A DNA stretch of 64,000 bases from Vibrio ziniensis (lineage in GTDB: Bacteria > Pseudomonadota > Gammaproteobacteria > Enterobacterales > Vibrionaceae), in assembly GCF_011064285.1 (NCBI RefSeq), contig NZ_CP049331.1:2294001-2358000 (forward strand). The letters run 5' to 3'. Shown here one piece after another: positions 17,819 through 27,770 of this stretch. A program made the position numbers and the translations under genes. Under the pieces are notes generated by a model. The model was not told where the DNA came from. It ran no database searches and saw only the letters and a program-made list of their open reading frames with translations. Numbering within the stretch: position 1 is the stretch's first letter; the number at the start of each line of letters is the position of its first letter.

Positions 17819-18185
17819 TCTTTTTTAGTAGCTGAGTCAAAGTGTTAGAAAATGGTACCGACTCTAGCTCCTCCTGAGTCAATGGAGTTTCCAATTTAGA
17901 GATCAAATTCACTGACTGTGCAGTAACACCAATCAGAAATTTCTCTTCTCCTGCCTGTACTATCATCAAACGCTCTTTGGTGCCGACTGGTAGTTGGCGA
18001 ACGATGCTCAAGCCTTTTTGCTGACCAAATGCAGGAACTCGCATTCGTTTGAGTAGCCAAGCCATCCCAATGATGATGGCTATAACGAACAATAGCGACC
18101 CTAATGTAGCCGCTATATCGAACTGGTCGCTTTGAGCTGCTAGCGCAGGGCTAGCAACCAAAGATAACATAATGAAATGACGCAT
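17796..18185 (-). CDS. fliO: Flagellar biosynthesis protein FliO
   Basis: The 129-residue protein has an N-terminal signal-like segment ([16 protein letters not shown]) and one transmembrane helix (about residues 28-46, [20 protein letters not shown]). A small cytoplasmic domain follows with the FliO-type [28 protein letters not shown]. FliO is a scaffold for assembly of the FliP ring. It overlaps fliP by 23 bases and lies 4 bases after fliN, so coupling is tight. Confidence 0.93.
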   Translation of the reverse strand: MRHFIMLSLVASPALAAQSDQFDIAATLGSLLFVIAIIIGMAWLLKRMRVPAFGQQKGLSIVRQLPVGTKERLMIVQAGEEKFLIGVTAQSVNLISKLETPLTQEELESVPFSNTLTQLLKKNDKNTPV

Positions 18186-18189
18186 AATG

Positions 18190-18600
18190 TTATCTCAATT
18201 TCTTAATACGTTCTGTTTGACTTATAACGTCGGTTAAACGAATACCAAACTTATCGTTGACCACAACCACTTCACCGTGCGCAATCAAAGTGCCGTTAAC
18301 CATCACATCTAATGACTCACCGGCAATACGGTCAAGTTCTACTACAGAGCCTTGGTTGAGTTGCAGCAAGTTACGAATACTGATTTTCGAACGCCCTACT
18401 TCCATCGAGATCGTCACTGGAATATCCATGATGGTATCAAGCTTACGACGTTCATCTTCACTGATTGGCGAAGTTGTATCTCTTAACTCATCCAAAGGCG
18501 CTGCTAAAATTTCATCAACATCTATATTTGGCGCATTAGGATCTTCGCCAAGGGCTGCGGCCCACTCATCTGCAAGCTTTTGATCATCTGTCTTTGACAT
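18190..18600 (-). CDS. fliN: Flagellar motor switch protein FliN
   Basis: The 136-residue protein has an acidic, variable N-terminus (residues 1-50). The C-terminal SpoA/surface-presentation domain includes IPVTISMEVGRSKISIRNLLQLNQGSVVELD and VNDKFGIRLTDVIS. FliN forms the bottom of the C-ring and binds the export ATPase complex through FliH. It is 17 bases downstream of fliM. Confidence 0.96.
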   Translation of the reverse strand: MSKTDDQKLADEWAAALGEDPNAPNIDVDEILAAPLDELRDTTSPISEDERRKLDTIMDIPVTISMEVGRSKISIRNLLQLNQGSVVELDRIAGESLDVMVNGTLIAHGEVVVVNDKFGIRLTDVISQTERIKKLR

Positions 18601-18617
18601 CTAGGCTACCTATTCTC

Positions 18618-19679
18618 TTAATCAATAAACTCTTCGTCGCCTTCATCTTCCTCATCATCTAACTCAGCAATGATATCCTTGCCAAGAAATGCGAGGTCGG
18701 TCTTGACCACATCAGGACGTCGAATTTTCTCTGAAATCTGAACTGCCATTTTTTCACCAGAGCGCCCCATTTTGACGCGATAAGTTGGCAATTCTTCCAC
18801 AAACATAACGGCGTGTTCAGGCATTTTAATTGGGATAATATCCCCTACCTGAAGCTCCATTAGATCACGTAATGCGATATCTTGTTCCAATAAATTCACT
18901 CGGAAGTTAACTGGCACATCCATGATCTCTTCACGCAGTGCAGAGCTCCAGCGAACGTCGGTTTCCATCTTGTCTGACTGAACACCTGCATCCAAAAGTT
19001 CGCGGATTGGTTCAACCATCGAGTAAGGCATAACAACATGGAAATCACCGCCGCCGCCATCTACTTCAATATGGAATGAACTCACCACGATGACTTCAGT
19101 CGGGCTGACAATGTTCGCCATACTTGGGTTTACTTCTGAATCTAAGTACTCAAACTCAACCCCCATTACTGGAGACCAAGCTTCTTTATAATCACCGAAG
19201 ACTATTTTAAGTAGTAACTGAGTAACACGACGTTCAGTAGGAGTAAACTCACGCCCTTCGATTCGCGCATGGTAACGACCATCACCACCAAAGAAGTTTT
19301 CTACCAAGATAAAAACCAGACGAGCTTCCATAGTCACCAATGCCGTACCTTTAAGGGGACGGAAACGAACCATGTTCAAACTGGTTGGCACATACAGTGT
19401 GTTTTGATATTCGCCGAACTTCATCATTTGCACACCGTTGATCGAAACCTCAGCAGTTTTTCGCAACATGTTAAATAAACTGATACGCATATGGCGAGCA
19501 AAACGCTCATTGATCAGTTCAAGCGTTGGCATTCGACCACGAACAATACGATCTTGTGACGAAAAGTCGAATGAGATGGCACTGTCATCTGCAGTGTCGA
19601 GATTTTCTTCTACCTCGTCAACGCTATCCACCCCGTGGAGTAGCGCATCGATTTCGTCTTGGCTTAATAGATCGGTCAC
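18618..19679 (-). CDS. fliM: Flagellar motor switch protein FliM
   Basis: The 353-residue C-ring protein begins with the CheY-P-binding peptide LLSQDEIDALLHGVD. It continues with the CheC-like middle domain (about residues 45-230) and the C-terminal FliN-like domain (about 260-330). It ends in an acidic tail (DDEEDEGDEEFID) after the switch domain. It lies between fliL (7 bases upstream) and fliN. Confidence 0.97.
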   Translation of the reverse strand: MTDLLSQDEIDALLHGVDSVDEVEENLDTADDSAISFDFSSQDRIVRGRMPTLELINERFARHMRISLFNMLRKTAEVSINGVQMMKFGEYQNTLYVPTSLNMVRFRPLKGTALVTMEARLVFILVENFFGGDGRYHARIEGREFTPTERRVTQLLLKIVFGDYKEAWSPVMGVEFEYLDSEVNPSMANIVSPTEVIVVSSFHIEVDGGGGDFHVVMPYSMVEPIRELLDAGVQSDKMETDVRWSSALREEIMDVPVNFRVNLLEQDIALRDLMELQVGDIIPIKMPEHAVMFVEELPTYRVKMGRSGEKMAVQISEKIRRPDVVKTDLAFLGKDIIAELDDEEDEGDEEFID

Positions 19680-19686
19680 ACTTCAC

Positions 19687-20181
19687 CTACTGCATTACAA
19701 AATCAGTAAACAACACTCGTTCAATAACAGGCTTTCCAACAACTTTGGTCATTACAGCTTTAATGTCGTTGGTTGCCTTATCTCGTAACTCAATACGACC
19801 CGTTACTTCTCTTAATTGCCCAACAGTTGCAGATGCAAACGTTGCCAGCAATGTACTTTCAATCAGAGGGGAATGGTATCGAGCTAAGTTGTCGTTTTCA
19901 CTGCCTCTAACCATGAGCTGCACTTTAATTTGCACAACGCGATTGCGCGTATCACCAGTCACATTAAATACAAATGGCTGAGCAATGTTCACATAAGAAA
20001 CGGGCTCAGTCTGCGTTGGTGCTTGACTAGCACTGATATCGCTATCTTGACTTGAATCGCCCGACCCCATGAAAAAGAAGGCAGCACCACCGCCAAGCAA
20101 CAACACAACAACGGCAATAATAATGATCAGGAGTTTTTTCTTTCCTTTGGGTGCTTCTGCTGGGAGTTCTTCAACAGCCAT
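19687..20181 (-). CDS. fliL: Flagellar basal body-associated protein FliL
   Basis: The 164-residue inner-membrane protein has one transmembrane helix (about residues 16-38, LLIIIIAVVVLLLGGGAAFFFM). A periplasmic stomatin-like FliL domain follows (YVNIAQPFVFNVTGDTRNRVVQIKVQLMVR). FliL surrounds stator units and supports torque and swarming. The first ATG after fliK gives the standard N-terminus. It is separated from fliK by 43 bases with no terminator. Confidence 0.95.
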   Translation of the reverse strand: MAVEELPAEAPKGKKKLLIIIIAVVVLLLGGGAAFFFMGSGDSSQDSDISASQAPTQTEPVSYVNIAQPFVFNVTGDTRNRVVQIKVQLMVRGSENDNLARYHSPLIESTLLATFASATVGQLREVTGRIELRDKATNDIKAVMTKVVGKPVIERVLFTDFVMQ

Positions 20182-20224
20182 AACGTTCTCTATGTTGTTA
20201 TTTTTTAATTAAGATTCACTTAGT

Positions 20225-21688
20225 TTAAGCGTAATAACTGATTCCATCACGCTTTGCTGCCACATTCAAATCAAGTTTGACGTTTGTATCAAGATTTTCT
20301 TCACTTTGGTGCTGATCACCGCTCGCAGATTGACCACCTGAACCATCACCACTTGCTGCATAACGTTGTTGCTGACCTGAGCTTTGTTGCTGAACCGAGG
20401 TATCTCCTAACTGCACACCTTGGTTGTTCAGCATTTCACGAAGTCGTGGCATTGATTGTTCAAGGGCATCTCGAGCCTGTTGGTTTGCAACCGTAAAATG
20501 CACTGTTGCGCCATCACCGTTCATGTTCATCCTAATATGAAGTCGACCAAGCTCTGGTGGATCTAGACGAATATCAATGTTCTTCAAGTTTTTAGACAGC
20601 ATCACTTGAACTCTCTCAGCCATCTGCTCCGCTGCCATATCACCTCGAGAAAGCTGCAAAGGCATGTTCTGCTGGGTTGATTGCAGAGAATCACTACGTA
20701 AACTCTGTGGATTATTTAGCCCTTGCTGACCTGCGGCAGCAGAAAGTTGCTGTGCGAAATGTGTATCTGTAGCCCCTTCGGTACGTTTATTCCCTTCTAG
20801 CAAAGAATTTAACGCTTTTGCCCCCAGACCTGCTTTCAGTGCAGCTTGATTACCTACTGGGTCAGCCTGGTTTGCCATAACACCCGCCAACAGTGGGTTG
20901 GTCTGAGCATTAATCACTGGCTGAAGCTGTGCTTGCGATTCTGCATGCTGAGGCATTTGTGATTGTGCCATCATAGTCTTGTCAGCTTGGCTCATCATAG
21001 TTTGAGGTGCTAATAGCTGCACCTCAGTTTTGGGCTGTTCCTTGCCATCAGTACCATTAGCGGCCTTGTTCCCCCCCGTAGTTAAAGACTCGGCGGTAAC
21101 ACCCATTTTTTCAGCATTCGTATTTCCCCACTGAATCGAAGCTGAGGAGGTAGATGTTGATGCTTCTTTATTTTGTACATAAGGCTGTATGACATCCAAA
21201 TGCTCAAGTTGAGATTCTTCACTCTCTTCATGTGGCAAAGCCTTGCCATCATTTTTAACTAGCGTCTGATTAGCTTCTTGCAAGCGGCCTAGGATCTCGT
21301 CGCCGTCATTCATAGCCTTAGCCATTTTTTCATCTAAATCAGTATGTTCAGGTTCATCTGACTTAACGAATTGTTTTAGGCTTCCAGAAATTTCTGCTGT
21401 TTCGTCATCGCTGTCAGATTGAGCGGCAACATCATTGCCTTGGCTAAGAAGCTCATCAGTACTTGTTGTTTCAACTTCTGAATCATTTACCGTTTTAGAC
21501 TCTTTAGATGCATCCGAACTTTCGCTGCCCGTGACCGCATTGCTTTTACCAATCAGTAAAGAAGCCAATCTATCCAAAAAGCCTTTTGATTCTCCGCTCT
21601 CACCACTCACTAAGCTTTGCGTAGACGCAGACTTAGTCACGTTAGTGACTTTAGAAGTCTCGACAGACGGAGTTAAATTGACATTCAT
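20225..21688 (-). CDS. fliK: Flagellar hook-length control protein FliK
   Basis: The protein has 487 residues from the ATG at 21688 (MNVNLTPSVETSK). The open frame extends 19 codons further to a GTG at 21745, but this start gives a cleaner N-terminus. The N-terminal two thirds is a low-complexity, Ser/Gln/Ala-rich molecular ruler. The C-terminal hook-domain includes NIDIRLDPPELGRLHIRMN and ends in a Gln/Ser/Gly-rich tail. It measures hook length and triggers the FlhB switch. It is the first gene of the operon reaching flhB, preceded by a sigma-54 promoter. Confidence 0.93.
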   Translation of the reverse strand: MNVNLTPSVETSKVTNVTKSASTQSLVSGESGESKGFLDRLASLLIGKSNAVTGSESSDASKESKTVNDSEVETTSTDELLSQGNDVAAQSDSDDETAEISGSLKQFVKSDEPEHTDLDEKMAKAMNDGDEILGRLQEANQTLVKNDGKALPHEESEESQLEHLDVIQPYVQNKEASTSTSSASIQWGNTNAEKMGVTAESLTTGGNKAANGTDGKEQPKTEVQLLAPQTMMSQADKTMMAQSQMPQHAESQAQLQPVINAQTNPLLAGVMANQADPVGNQAALKAGLGAKALNSLLEGNKRTEGATDTHFAQQLSAAAGQQGLNNPQSLRSDSLQSTQQNMPLQLSRGDMAAEQMAERVQVMLSKNLKNIDIRLDPPELGRLHIRMNMNGDGATVHFTVANQQARDALEQSMPRLREMLNNQGVQLGDTSVQQQSSGQQQRYAASGDGSGGQSASGDQHQSEENLDTNVKLDLNVAAKRDGISYYA

Positions 21689-21794
21689 AAACAGCTCACT
21701 CGCATTGATCACTGCAAACATTTGCCGCTCTGGGGCTGAAATCACCCGCAGACAAAGGATTGCTTCTATTCGCGTTAAAATTGTTTAAAGATTT

Positions 21795-21809
21795 GCAAAA
21801 AGTGAGCCA
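21795..21809 (-). promoter_or_regulatory. Sigma-54 promoter of the fliK operon
   Basis: The minus strand reads TGGCTC-N5-TTGC, with invariant GG and GC ten bases apart. The predicted start of transcription is near 21783. It lies between the fliJ stop and fliK, where Vibrio class III promoters dependent on FlrC are known. Confidence 0.75.
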
Positions 21810-21843
21810 ACCGTTGTTATTATTTAACAACTGGCGCTAAGCA

Positions 21844-22290
21844 CTAAAGAGAATTGTTTCGACGGCGATTGAAACTCAGGGTGGAAAATTCATCCATCAT
21901 TTTCTGGTCGCGTTTCTCTTGTATACGCAGCCGCTCAGTCTGTTTTTTCTCAATCAGCCATTCATAAGAGCGACGCTGTTTGCGAACATCCAACCAATAA
22001 GATTCACAGTTATCTACCTGAGATTTAAAATGCTGCTCTGCCTGGCGCTGCTTAGATAAGGTCTCATCGAGTTGAGTTAAAAAACGGTTCAGATGCCCAT
22101 ACTGACTGGCAGTTAGCCCCGCTTGCCCCCTTGTTACCAACTGCTGGCAGTAATCAAGACGGTACTGCTCAATCTGTTTAAGCTGCTGATAATAGCCTTC
22201 TAATTCACTACGTGCTTTACTGAGCGCCATTACCGCTTTGTCTTCTTTACTTTTCGCCTGTTCAAGCAGGAATTCAAGCGCATTATCCAT
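21844..22290 (-). CDS. fliJ: Flagellar export chaperone FliJ
   Basis: The 148-residue protein is almost entirely a charged antiparallel coiled coil (LEFLLEQAKSKEDKAVMALSKARSEL onward). FliJ is a cytoplasmic soluble component of the export ATPase complex. It sits in the centre of the FliI ring and links to FlhA. It is the last gene of fliEFGHIJ, 7 bases after fliI. No clear terminator follows before the fliK promoter. Confidence 0.93.
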   Translation of the reverse strand: MDNALEFLLEQAKSKEDKAVMALSKARSELEGYYQQLKQIEQYRLDYCQQLVTRGQAGLTASQYGHLNRFLTQLDETLSKQRQAEQHFKSQVDNCESYWLDVRKQRRSYEWLIEKKQTERLRIQEKRDQKMMDEFSTLSFNRRRNNSL

Positions 22291-22297
22291 TTAGCGA

Positions 22298-23620
22298 TTA
22301 CCCCACATTGAGTACGTTCTTAAGCATGCTGATACACATGTCATAAGGCACAGACTCTTTCATGGTTTGCTGAAGGAAAACATCGAGTTTTGGTTTAAGG
22401 GTAAAAGCACTATCTATAGCCGGATCCGTTCCCGGCTTATAGGCTCCAATCGACACGAGATCTTGGTTTTTACGGCAAGTTGATAGTATCTGCCGCACAG
22501 CTTTCGACATTAGAACATGCTGATCTGTGGTAATTTGCGGCATGACGCGACTGACCGATTTTTCAACGTCAATCGCAGGGTAATGACCAGCATCAGCCAT
22601 TTCTCGAGACAAAACGATGTGTCCATCAAGAATTGCTCGCGAAGCATCAGCGATAGGATCTTGCAAATCATCACCTTCTGTTAATACGGTAAAAAATGCC
22701 GTAATAGAACCTTGATGCGGCCCCCCATTCCCAGCGCGTTCTACCAGTGCAGGTAATTTAGCAAATACCGAAGGCGGGTAGCCTTTGGTTGCAGGAGGTT
22801 CTCCTACTGACAACGCAATTTCACGTTGAGCTTGAGCAAAACGGGTTAGTGAATCCATCAAAAGCAATACGTCCAAACCTTGGTCTCGAAAGTATTCAGC
22901 AATAGTTAACGCCGTTTGACACCCTTTAAGACGCATCAATGGAGAAGAGTCCGCAGGCGCTGCGACCACAACCGAACGTTGTCTGCCGTCAACACCTAAA
23001 ATCTCTTCAATGAATTCTTTTACTTCTCGTCCACGTTCACCAATCAGTCCAACAACAACGACTTGGGCAGTTGTTCCTCGAGTCATCATGCCCAACGTCA
23101 CAGATTTACCGACACCTGAGCCGGCAAATAGTCCGATACGTTGACCTTTACCAACCGTCAGAAGACCATTAATAGCTTTGATGCCAACATCCAATGGCTC
23201 ACTAATGGGTTTACGAGCTAACGGGTTGATAGGATCTGCGTTGAACGACGCTTTTTGGTCTGTATAAATCGGCCCGAGGCCATCTAAAGGAGTCCCGACA
23301 CCGTCAATGACGCGGCCGAGTAACTCCATACCTACAGGCAAGCCCGTTTCTCCTGTGAGAGGCGTAACTTTTGCCCCCGGAAGCACACCTGTGATTTGTT
23401 CGCTTGGCATTAAAAAAAGGCGATCCCCCGAGAAACCTACGACTTCAGCTTCCATAGAGCCGGACATAGTTTCAACACTACACAGACTACCAATCGGCGC
23501 ACGGCAGCCCGTCGCCTCCAAGGTTAGTCCAACGACCCGCACCAACTTACCAGAGGCAATTGGGCGGCTAGTGAGTCCGTGGACTTTATATTGTGAGAGT
23601 CGATCAGCCAGTTGCAGCAT
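22298..23620 (-). CDS. fliI: Flagellum-specific ATPase FliI
   Basis: The 440-residue protein is homologous to the F1 beta subunit. The Walker A motif AGSGVGKS spans residues 166-173. The Walker B region is [19 protein letters not shown], and the FliI-type [25 protein letters not shown] follows. It energises delivery of export substrates. Its start codon shares one base with the fliH stop (TAATG), which implies translational coupling. Confidence 0.97.
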   Translation of the reverse strand: MLQLADRLSQYKVHGLTSRPIASGKLVRVVGLTLEATGCRAPIGSLCSVETMSGSMEAEVVGFSGDRLFLMPSEQITGVLPGAKVTPLTGETGLPVGMELLGRVIDGVGTPLDGLGPIYTDQKASFNADPINPLARKPISEPLDVGIKAINGLLTVGKGQRIGLFAGSGVGKSVTLGMMTRGTTAQVVVVGLIGERGREVKEFIEEILGVDGRQRSVVVAAPADSSPLMRLKGCQTALTIAEYFRDQGLDVLLLMDSLTRFAQAQREIALSVGEPPATKGYPPSVFAKLPALVERAGNGGPHQGSITAFFTVLTEGDDLQDPIADASRAILDGHIVLSREMADAGHYPAIDVEKSVSRVMPQITTDQHVLMSKAVRQILSTCRKNQDLVSIGAYKPGTDPAIDSAFTLKPKLDVFLQQTMKESVPYDMCISMLKNVLNVG

Positions 23621-24423
23621 TATTCATTGCCTTGTTGATGACGGTTAGTACCACAGAAACTCTGCAATACACTGCGAACTCTATCTTCCATTCGATAGTT
23701 CACACTTGATTCACCTGCTTCAATTTGCACGTCACCTCGGTTTAACGCAGGTTCACTGGTTAATGTCCAATTACGAGTATTCAGTTCATTTTCACCATAC
23801 GCTTGTTTGATGATTTCGCAGTCTTCCGGATGCAATTTCAACGTAATGGCATGACCAGCAATTGGCAGTGCTTCAACCGAAGCTTTGACAGTATCAAGAA
23901 TCACTTGCGGGTTAGTAATGGCTTCAACATGCACCACTTCTTTTACCAGTGACAGAACCATGTCCACCAACTGCTTTTCAACTTGGGCATTCATCAACTC
24001 AAGAGGCTGGGCAAACTGGTTAGCGAGATTCATAAATATTTGAACATGCTCGTGAATAATTTGCTGTCCGGCCTCTAAGCCTTCCGCACTACCCGATTGG
24101 AAACCCTCTTCTTGACCAACTTTGTGACCAGCTTCCTGACCAAGTTGGAAGCCTTCCTGATAGCCTTCTGCTTTACCTTGTTCGAGACCTTCTTGATAGG
24201 CCGCTTGCTTGATTAATTCAATTTCTTCTTCAGTAAGAACAACAGGCTCTTCTGCTTCAGGTTCATCGAAACTTGGAATCCAACTAGGATCATAGTTAAG
24301 GGCTGTTTCTTTCGCCTTTTTATGAGTTTCAGAGGTGTAGTCCGGTAGACCCCACTTCTTTGCCTGATCGACAGTTTCATCAGAATCGAGACGGATAAAA
24401 CCGCGCTTTCTTTCACCTGACAT
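23620..24423 (-). CDS. fliH: Flagellar assembly protein FliH
   Basis: The 267-residue negative regulator and stator-like partner of FliI has an N-terminal region beginning [17 protein letters not shown] long GxxxG-type helix follows (about residues 75-120: [42 protein letters not shown]), the hallmark of FliH. The C-terminal domain resembles V-ATPase subunit E. It follows fliG with a 173-bp gap, unusually large for this operon, that holds a terminator-like structure. RBS AGGAA lies 7 bases before the ATG. Confidence 0.94.
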   Translation of the reverse strand: MSGERKRGFIRLDSDETVDQAKKWGLPDYTSETHKKAKETALNYDPSWIPSFDEPEAEEPVVLTEEEIELIKQAAYQEGLEQGKAEGYQEGFQLGQEAGHKVGQEEGFQSGSAEGLEAGQQIIHEHVQIFMNLANQFAQPLELMNAQVEKQLVDMVLSLVKEVVHVEAITNPQVILDTVKASVEALPIAGHAITLKLHPEDCEIIKQAYGENELNTRNWTLTSEPALNRGDVQIEAGESSVNYRMEDRVRSVLQSFCGTNRHQQGNE

Positions 24424-24443
24424 CTTATTTCCTATCTGAAGAT

Positions 24444-24472
24444 AAAAAAGGCCGGCTGGTTAGGCGGGCCTT
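24444..24472 (-). terminator. Terminator-like structure between fliG and fliH
   Basis: On the minus strand a GC-rich stem (AAGGCC paired with GGCCTT, extended by two pairs beyond a mismatch) is followed directly by TTTTTT. It lies about 20 bases upstream of the fliH start, within an operon expected to be co-transcribed. It may be an attenuator or partial terminator. Confidence 0.65.
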
Positions 24473-24474
24473 AT

Positions 24475-24503
24475 GGACTGTTGTTTTGTTTGAACAACAG
24501 TCC
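24475..24503 (-). other. Perfect hairpin just upstream of the fliG-fliH terminator
   Basis: An 11-bp perfect stem GGACTGTTGTT / AACAACAGTCC has a 7-base loop, located between the fliG stop and the terminator-like structure. It ends 2 bases from the next stem. It could be an RNA-stability element or an anti-terminator partner. Confidence 0.6.
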
Positions 24504-24596
24504 TAATTAAAAAGACCTGTTTTTACAAAACCAATGAATTACTTGGTAAGCACTTTCATATTTTAAATTCTAGCGCCATTATCCAAGCGTAGCGTT

Positions 24597-25649
24597 TTAT
24601 AAGAACTCGTCTGCGCCACCACCCAGTATCAGCTCACCGTTGTCAGCCATACGTCGTGCAATAGCAAGAATCTCTTTCTGTGCTGTTTCCACGTCCGAAA
24701 CTTTGATTGGTGGCATTGCCTCCAAATCATCTTTCATCAGTTCAGCAGCACGTTTAGACATGTTCTTGAAGATTTTCTCTCGTAACGTGTCATCTGCGCC
24801 TTTAAGTGCTTTTTGTAGAACATCTTGCGGAACGTCACGCAGCAATTTCTGAATACCCTGGTCGTCCACTTCCACCAAGTTCTCGAATACGAACATAAGG
24901 TCTTGGATTTGAGTGGCCAAATCTTCGTCTTGGTCGCGTAACTGATCCATAAGCGCCCCCTCGATATTGTTGTCGAGGTAGTTCATGATATCTGCAGCTG
25001 CTTTCAGGCCGCCAATTTTTGCAGCTTGTGCACCAGCCTGACCTGCAAACTGTTTCTCCATGATCTCATTCAATTCAGCCAAAGCTGAAGGTTGAACCTC
25101 TTCAAGGTTAGCAATACGCATCATCAAGTCTAAGCGGTCACGCTCTGCAAACTGAGCCAGAATCTCCGCTGACTGGTCTGGATCCAAGTAAGACAATACG
25201 ATAGTCTGAATTTGTGGGTGCTCATTGACGATGATGCTCGCCACCTGACGAGGGTCCATCCATTTCAATGAATCCAAGCCTTTAGAGCCTGTACCCAATA
25301 GGATCTGGTCAACAAGGTTATTGGCTTTATCTTCACCAAGAGCCGCAACCAGCGCTTTACGCATGAAGTCTTCACTGCCCATACCGATATTGGTGTATTT
25401 CTGGATATCTTCCAAAAATGCACGGTGTACCGCAGTTACTTTCCCCTGGCTCAGGTCTTTAGCTCGAGCCATGGCACTACCCACACGTTGAACTTGCTTT
25501 GGTTCAAGATGGCGAATAATTGCAGCAGCATCCGCTTCATTGAGGCTAAGCAGCAAAATTGCCGCGCGTTCTTCCCCGGGAATATCAGCAATTTCTCTTT
25601 CTAATTCAGTGAGATCGCGATTATCTTGCTTTACTATTTCATTAGGCAT
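24597..25649 (-). CDS. fliG: Flagellar motor switch protein FliG
   Basis: The 350-residue C-ring protein has an N-terminal domain that binds the FliF C-terminus (residues 1-100), a middle ARM domain, and a C-terminal torque domain. The charged torque helix reads LREKIFKNMSKRAAELMKDDLEAMPP, with the expected K/R and D/E residues. It interacts with PomA in Vibrio's sodium-driven motor. Its start overlaps fliF by 8 bases. Confidence 0.97.
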   Translation of the reverse strand: MPNEIVKQDNRDLTELEREIADIPGEERAAILLLSLNEADAAAIIRHLEPKQVQRVGSAMARAKDLSQGKVTAVHRAFLEDIQKYTNIGMGSEDFMRKALVAALGEDKANNLVDQILLGTGSKGLDSLKWMDPRQVASIIVNEHPQIQTIVLSYLDPDQSAEILAQFAERDRLDLMMRIANLEEVQPSALAELNEIMEKQFAGQAGAQAAKIGGLKAAADIMNYLDNNIEGALMDQLRDQDEDLATQIQDLMFVFENLVEVDDQGIQKLLRDVPQDVLQKALKGADDTLREKIFKNMSKRAAELMKDDLEAMPPIKVSDVETAQKEILAIARRMADNGELILGGGADEFL

Positions 25650-27390
25650 CTTTAGCCACCCAGTTCTTAACTACTTGAGCTGCAAGTTCAGGCTCATTTG
25701 CAACCAGAGCTCGTACAGCTTTAAGCACATCTTCATCTTTATGTAAGTTAGGTAAGTCAATGCCAGAGCCAAACTCAAACAACTCACCACCTTCAATATC
25801 ACTACCGATTAGGCTAGTTTCACCATCAAGACCAATTGGTAAGCCATCTGGCCCGTATAGTTGGTCGTCATCGTCAGCGGCAGGGTTAAGCAATTTCTTC
25901 ATTGCCGGACGAACTAGAACCAACACGATAACAGTAATAACGACAGCACTTGCTAACCAACGTATCCAGTCGTTAAAGTTCGGATGCTCCCAAATTGGTA
26001 CATCTGCAATAGTTTCTACTTGTGGTTCAGCAAAGTTCATGCTTAACACATTCAGTAAGTCACCGCGACTTTCACTGTAACCCACGGCACCAACCAGCAC
26101 TTGGCGAATAGCTTCCAACTCACTGTCACTAACTGGCGTATACGTCACTTCACCTGTTTCAGGATTTACTCGACTACGGTTTTTCACCGCAACTGCCACA
26201 GTTTGGCGATTAACCACCCCCGTCTGACGGCGTTCATGGCTGATAGTCGTATCTAACTCAAAGTTACGTGTCGCTTCTTTGTGAACAGAGCCCTGTCCCA
26301 TTAGCGAACCATCTTTCATTTGAGCCACGTCTTGTGGGATAGAAGCATCCGCTGGAGGTTGGTTGCTTAAAGCACCAGGGACGCCAGCAATCACATTACC
26401 GTTGTTGTAATCTTCTAGTGTGTATTCACTACGAGTTGCAGGCGTATTTGGATCAAAACGCTTACGAGTTTGCTCAACCGCGCTAAAATCAAGTTCAACG
26501 TCTACTTGAGCGGTGTAGTTACCCAAGCCTAAAATCGGGATCAATACAGAGTCAATTTTTTCACGTAAGCCTTGTTCTTTCTTACGTTCTGCTTCTTGCT
26601 CTTTGCGACGAGCAGCAGTCACAGGGTCTTGAGAGCCCGAGCTAAGAAGACGGCCGTGCTGATCAGTCACAGTTACGCGTGTTGGTTTCATACCTGGAAC
26701 CGCACTCGCCACCATGTCGACAATTGAATCGACTTCTTCTTGTTTAAGATCGGTGCCAGTACGAAGTGTCAAAAATACGGAAGCAGAAGCTTCTTGGTTT
26801 TGGCGTACAAACACACTTTGTTTTGGTAGAGCAAGTAGGACGCGCGCTTTATTCACTTGACGCATCTCTTCAATGCCTTTAGCAAGCTGGCGTTCACGGC
26901 TGAGTTTCAAACGTTCTTGCTCTAGACGCTGTGAAACACCAAAACCCATATCTTGCAATAAGATATCATCACCCGCTTGGCGTTCTTGATTCAAACCAGC
27001 ACGAACCATATTCAGTTTTAGACTGTTGTAGTCAGACGTAGGAACTAAGATAGTATTTCCGTCTAACTTGTAGTCTTGTTTTTGTTGGTCTAAATAATCA
27101 AGAACAGGTATCAGTTCTTGTGTGTCATAAGCCCCTAACGGACGCATTTCTGGCTCTTTTACCCAGAAAAACAGCATCACAATTAAAGCCACACAGATAG
27201 AGATAGAGAGAACTAGGACAACTTGGCGTAATAAGTCCAAGTCCCCCATAGAGAAGTCCATTTTTGAGGAGCTTTTTTCTTCAGCATCTAGGTTCTGAGT
27301 ACCCATGTCGATGTCGGGATTCGACATCAAAGCATGATCACTATTACCATTGCTTAAAGTAAGATCGGTTGTTTGCTTATTCTGAGCCAC
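25642..27390 (-). CDS. fliF: Flagellar MS-ring protein FliF
   Basis: The 582-residue protein forms the MS ring. Transmembrane helix 1 spans about residues 53-72 (QVVLVLSISICVALIVMLFFW). The periplasmic YscJ/FliF ring-building motifs follow (VRAGLNQERQAGDDILLQDMGFGVSQ). Transmembrane helix 2 lies near residue 475 (WLASAVVITVIVLVLVRP). The C-terminal tail binds FliG. The Vibrio-type extended N-terminus before the first helix is acidic and Ser-rich. It lies 14 bases after fliE and overlaps fliG. Confidence 0.97.
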   Translation of the reverse strand: MAQNKQTTDLTLSNGNSDHALMSNPDIDMGTQNLDAEEKSSSKMDFSMGDLDLLRQVVLVLSISICVALIVMLFFWVKEPEMRPLGAYDTQELIPVLDYLDQQKQDYKLDGNTILVPTSDYNSLKLNMVRAGLNQERQAGDDILLQDMGFGVSQRLEQERLKLSRERQLAKGIEEMRQVNKARVLLALPKQSVFVRQNQEASASVFLTLRTGTDLKQEEVDSIVDMVASAVPGMKPTRVTVTDQHGRLLSSGSQDPVTAARRKEQEAERKKEQGLREKIDSVLIPILGLGNYTAQVDVELDFSAVEQTRKRFDPNTPATRSEYTLEDYNNGNVIAGVPGALSNQPPADASIPQDVAQMKDGSLMGQGSVHKEATRNFELDTTISHERRQTGVVNRQTVAVAVKNRSRVNPETGEVTYTPVSDSELEAIRQVLVGAVGYSESRGDLLNVLSMNFAEPQVETIADVPIWEHPNFNDWIRWLASAVVITVIVLVLVRPAMKKLLNPAADDDDQLYGPDGLPIGLDGETSLIGSDIEGGELFEFGSGIDLPNLHKDEDVLKAVRALVANEPELAAQVVKNWVAKDA

Positions 27391-27404
27391 AATTCACACC
27401 TTTC

Positions 27405-27716
27405 TTAAACTGGCATGTTCATCAGTTCTTTGTACGCATCAACAAGCTTGTTGCGTACCTGAATAGTGGCTTCAAATGCCACGCTCGATTTGTTACGAGC
27501 AATCATGACGTCCGAAAGAGAAACATCTTCATCACCACGATCAAAGCGCATTTGAAGATCGCTTGAGGTTTTTTGTAAACCATTTACGTTGTTGATAGCT
27601 TGTGAAAGCATATCACCAAAATCAGCGCCAATTTTTTGTCCTGTAGGCGCCGGGCGTGAGTTGGCAGCTTCTACCATCATCGCCTGCATTTCGCTTTGTA
27701 AACCGTTTATATTCAT
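27405..27716 (-). CDS. fliE: Flagellar hook-basal body protein FliE
   Basis: The 103-residue adaptor joins the MS ring to the rod and is the first export substrate. The C-terminal half contains the conserved SSVAFEATIQVRNKLVDAYKELMNMPV. It is the first gene of fliEFGHIJ, transcribed from a consensus sigma-54 promoter 55-69 bases upstream. Start ATG at 27716. Confidence 0.96.
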   Translation of the reverse strand: MNINGLQSEMQAMMVEAANSRPAPTGQKIGADFGDMLSQAINNVNGLQKTSSDLQMRFDRGDEDVSLSDVMIARNKSSVAFEATIQVRNKLVDAYKELMNMPV

Positions 27717-27770
27717 TACTACCTCAAAAGCCAGAACTTTGACTAAACTTCATCTCTGTTCAGTAATGAA

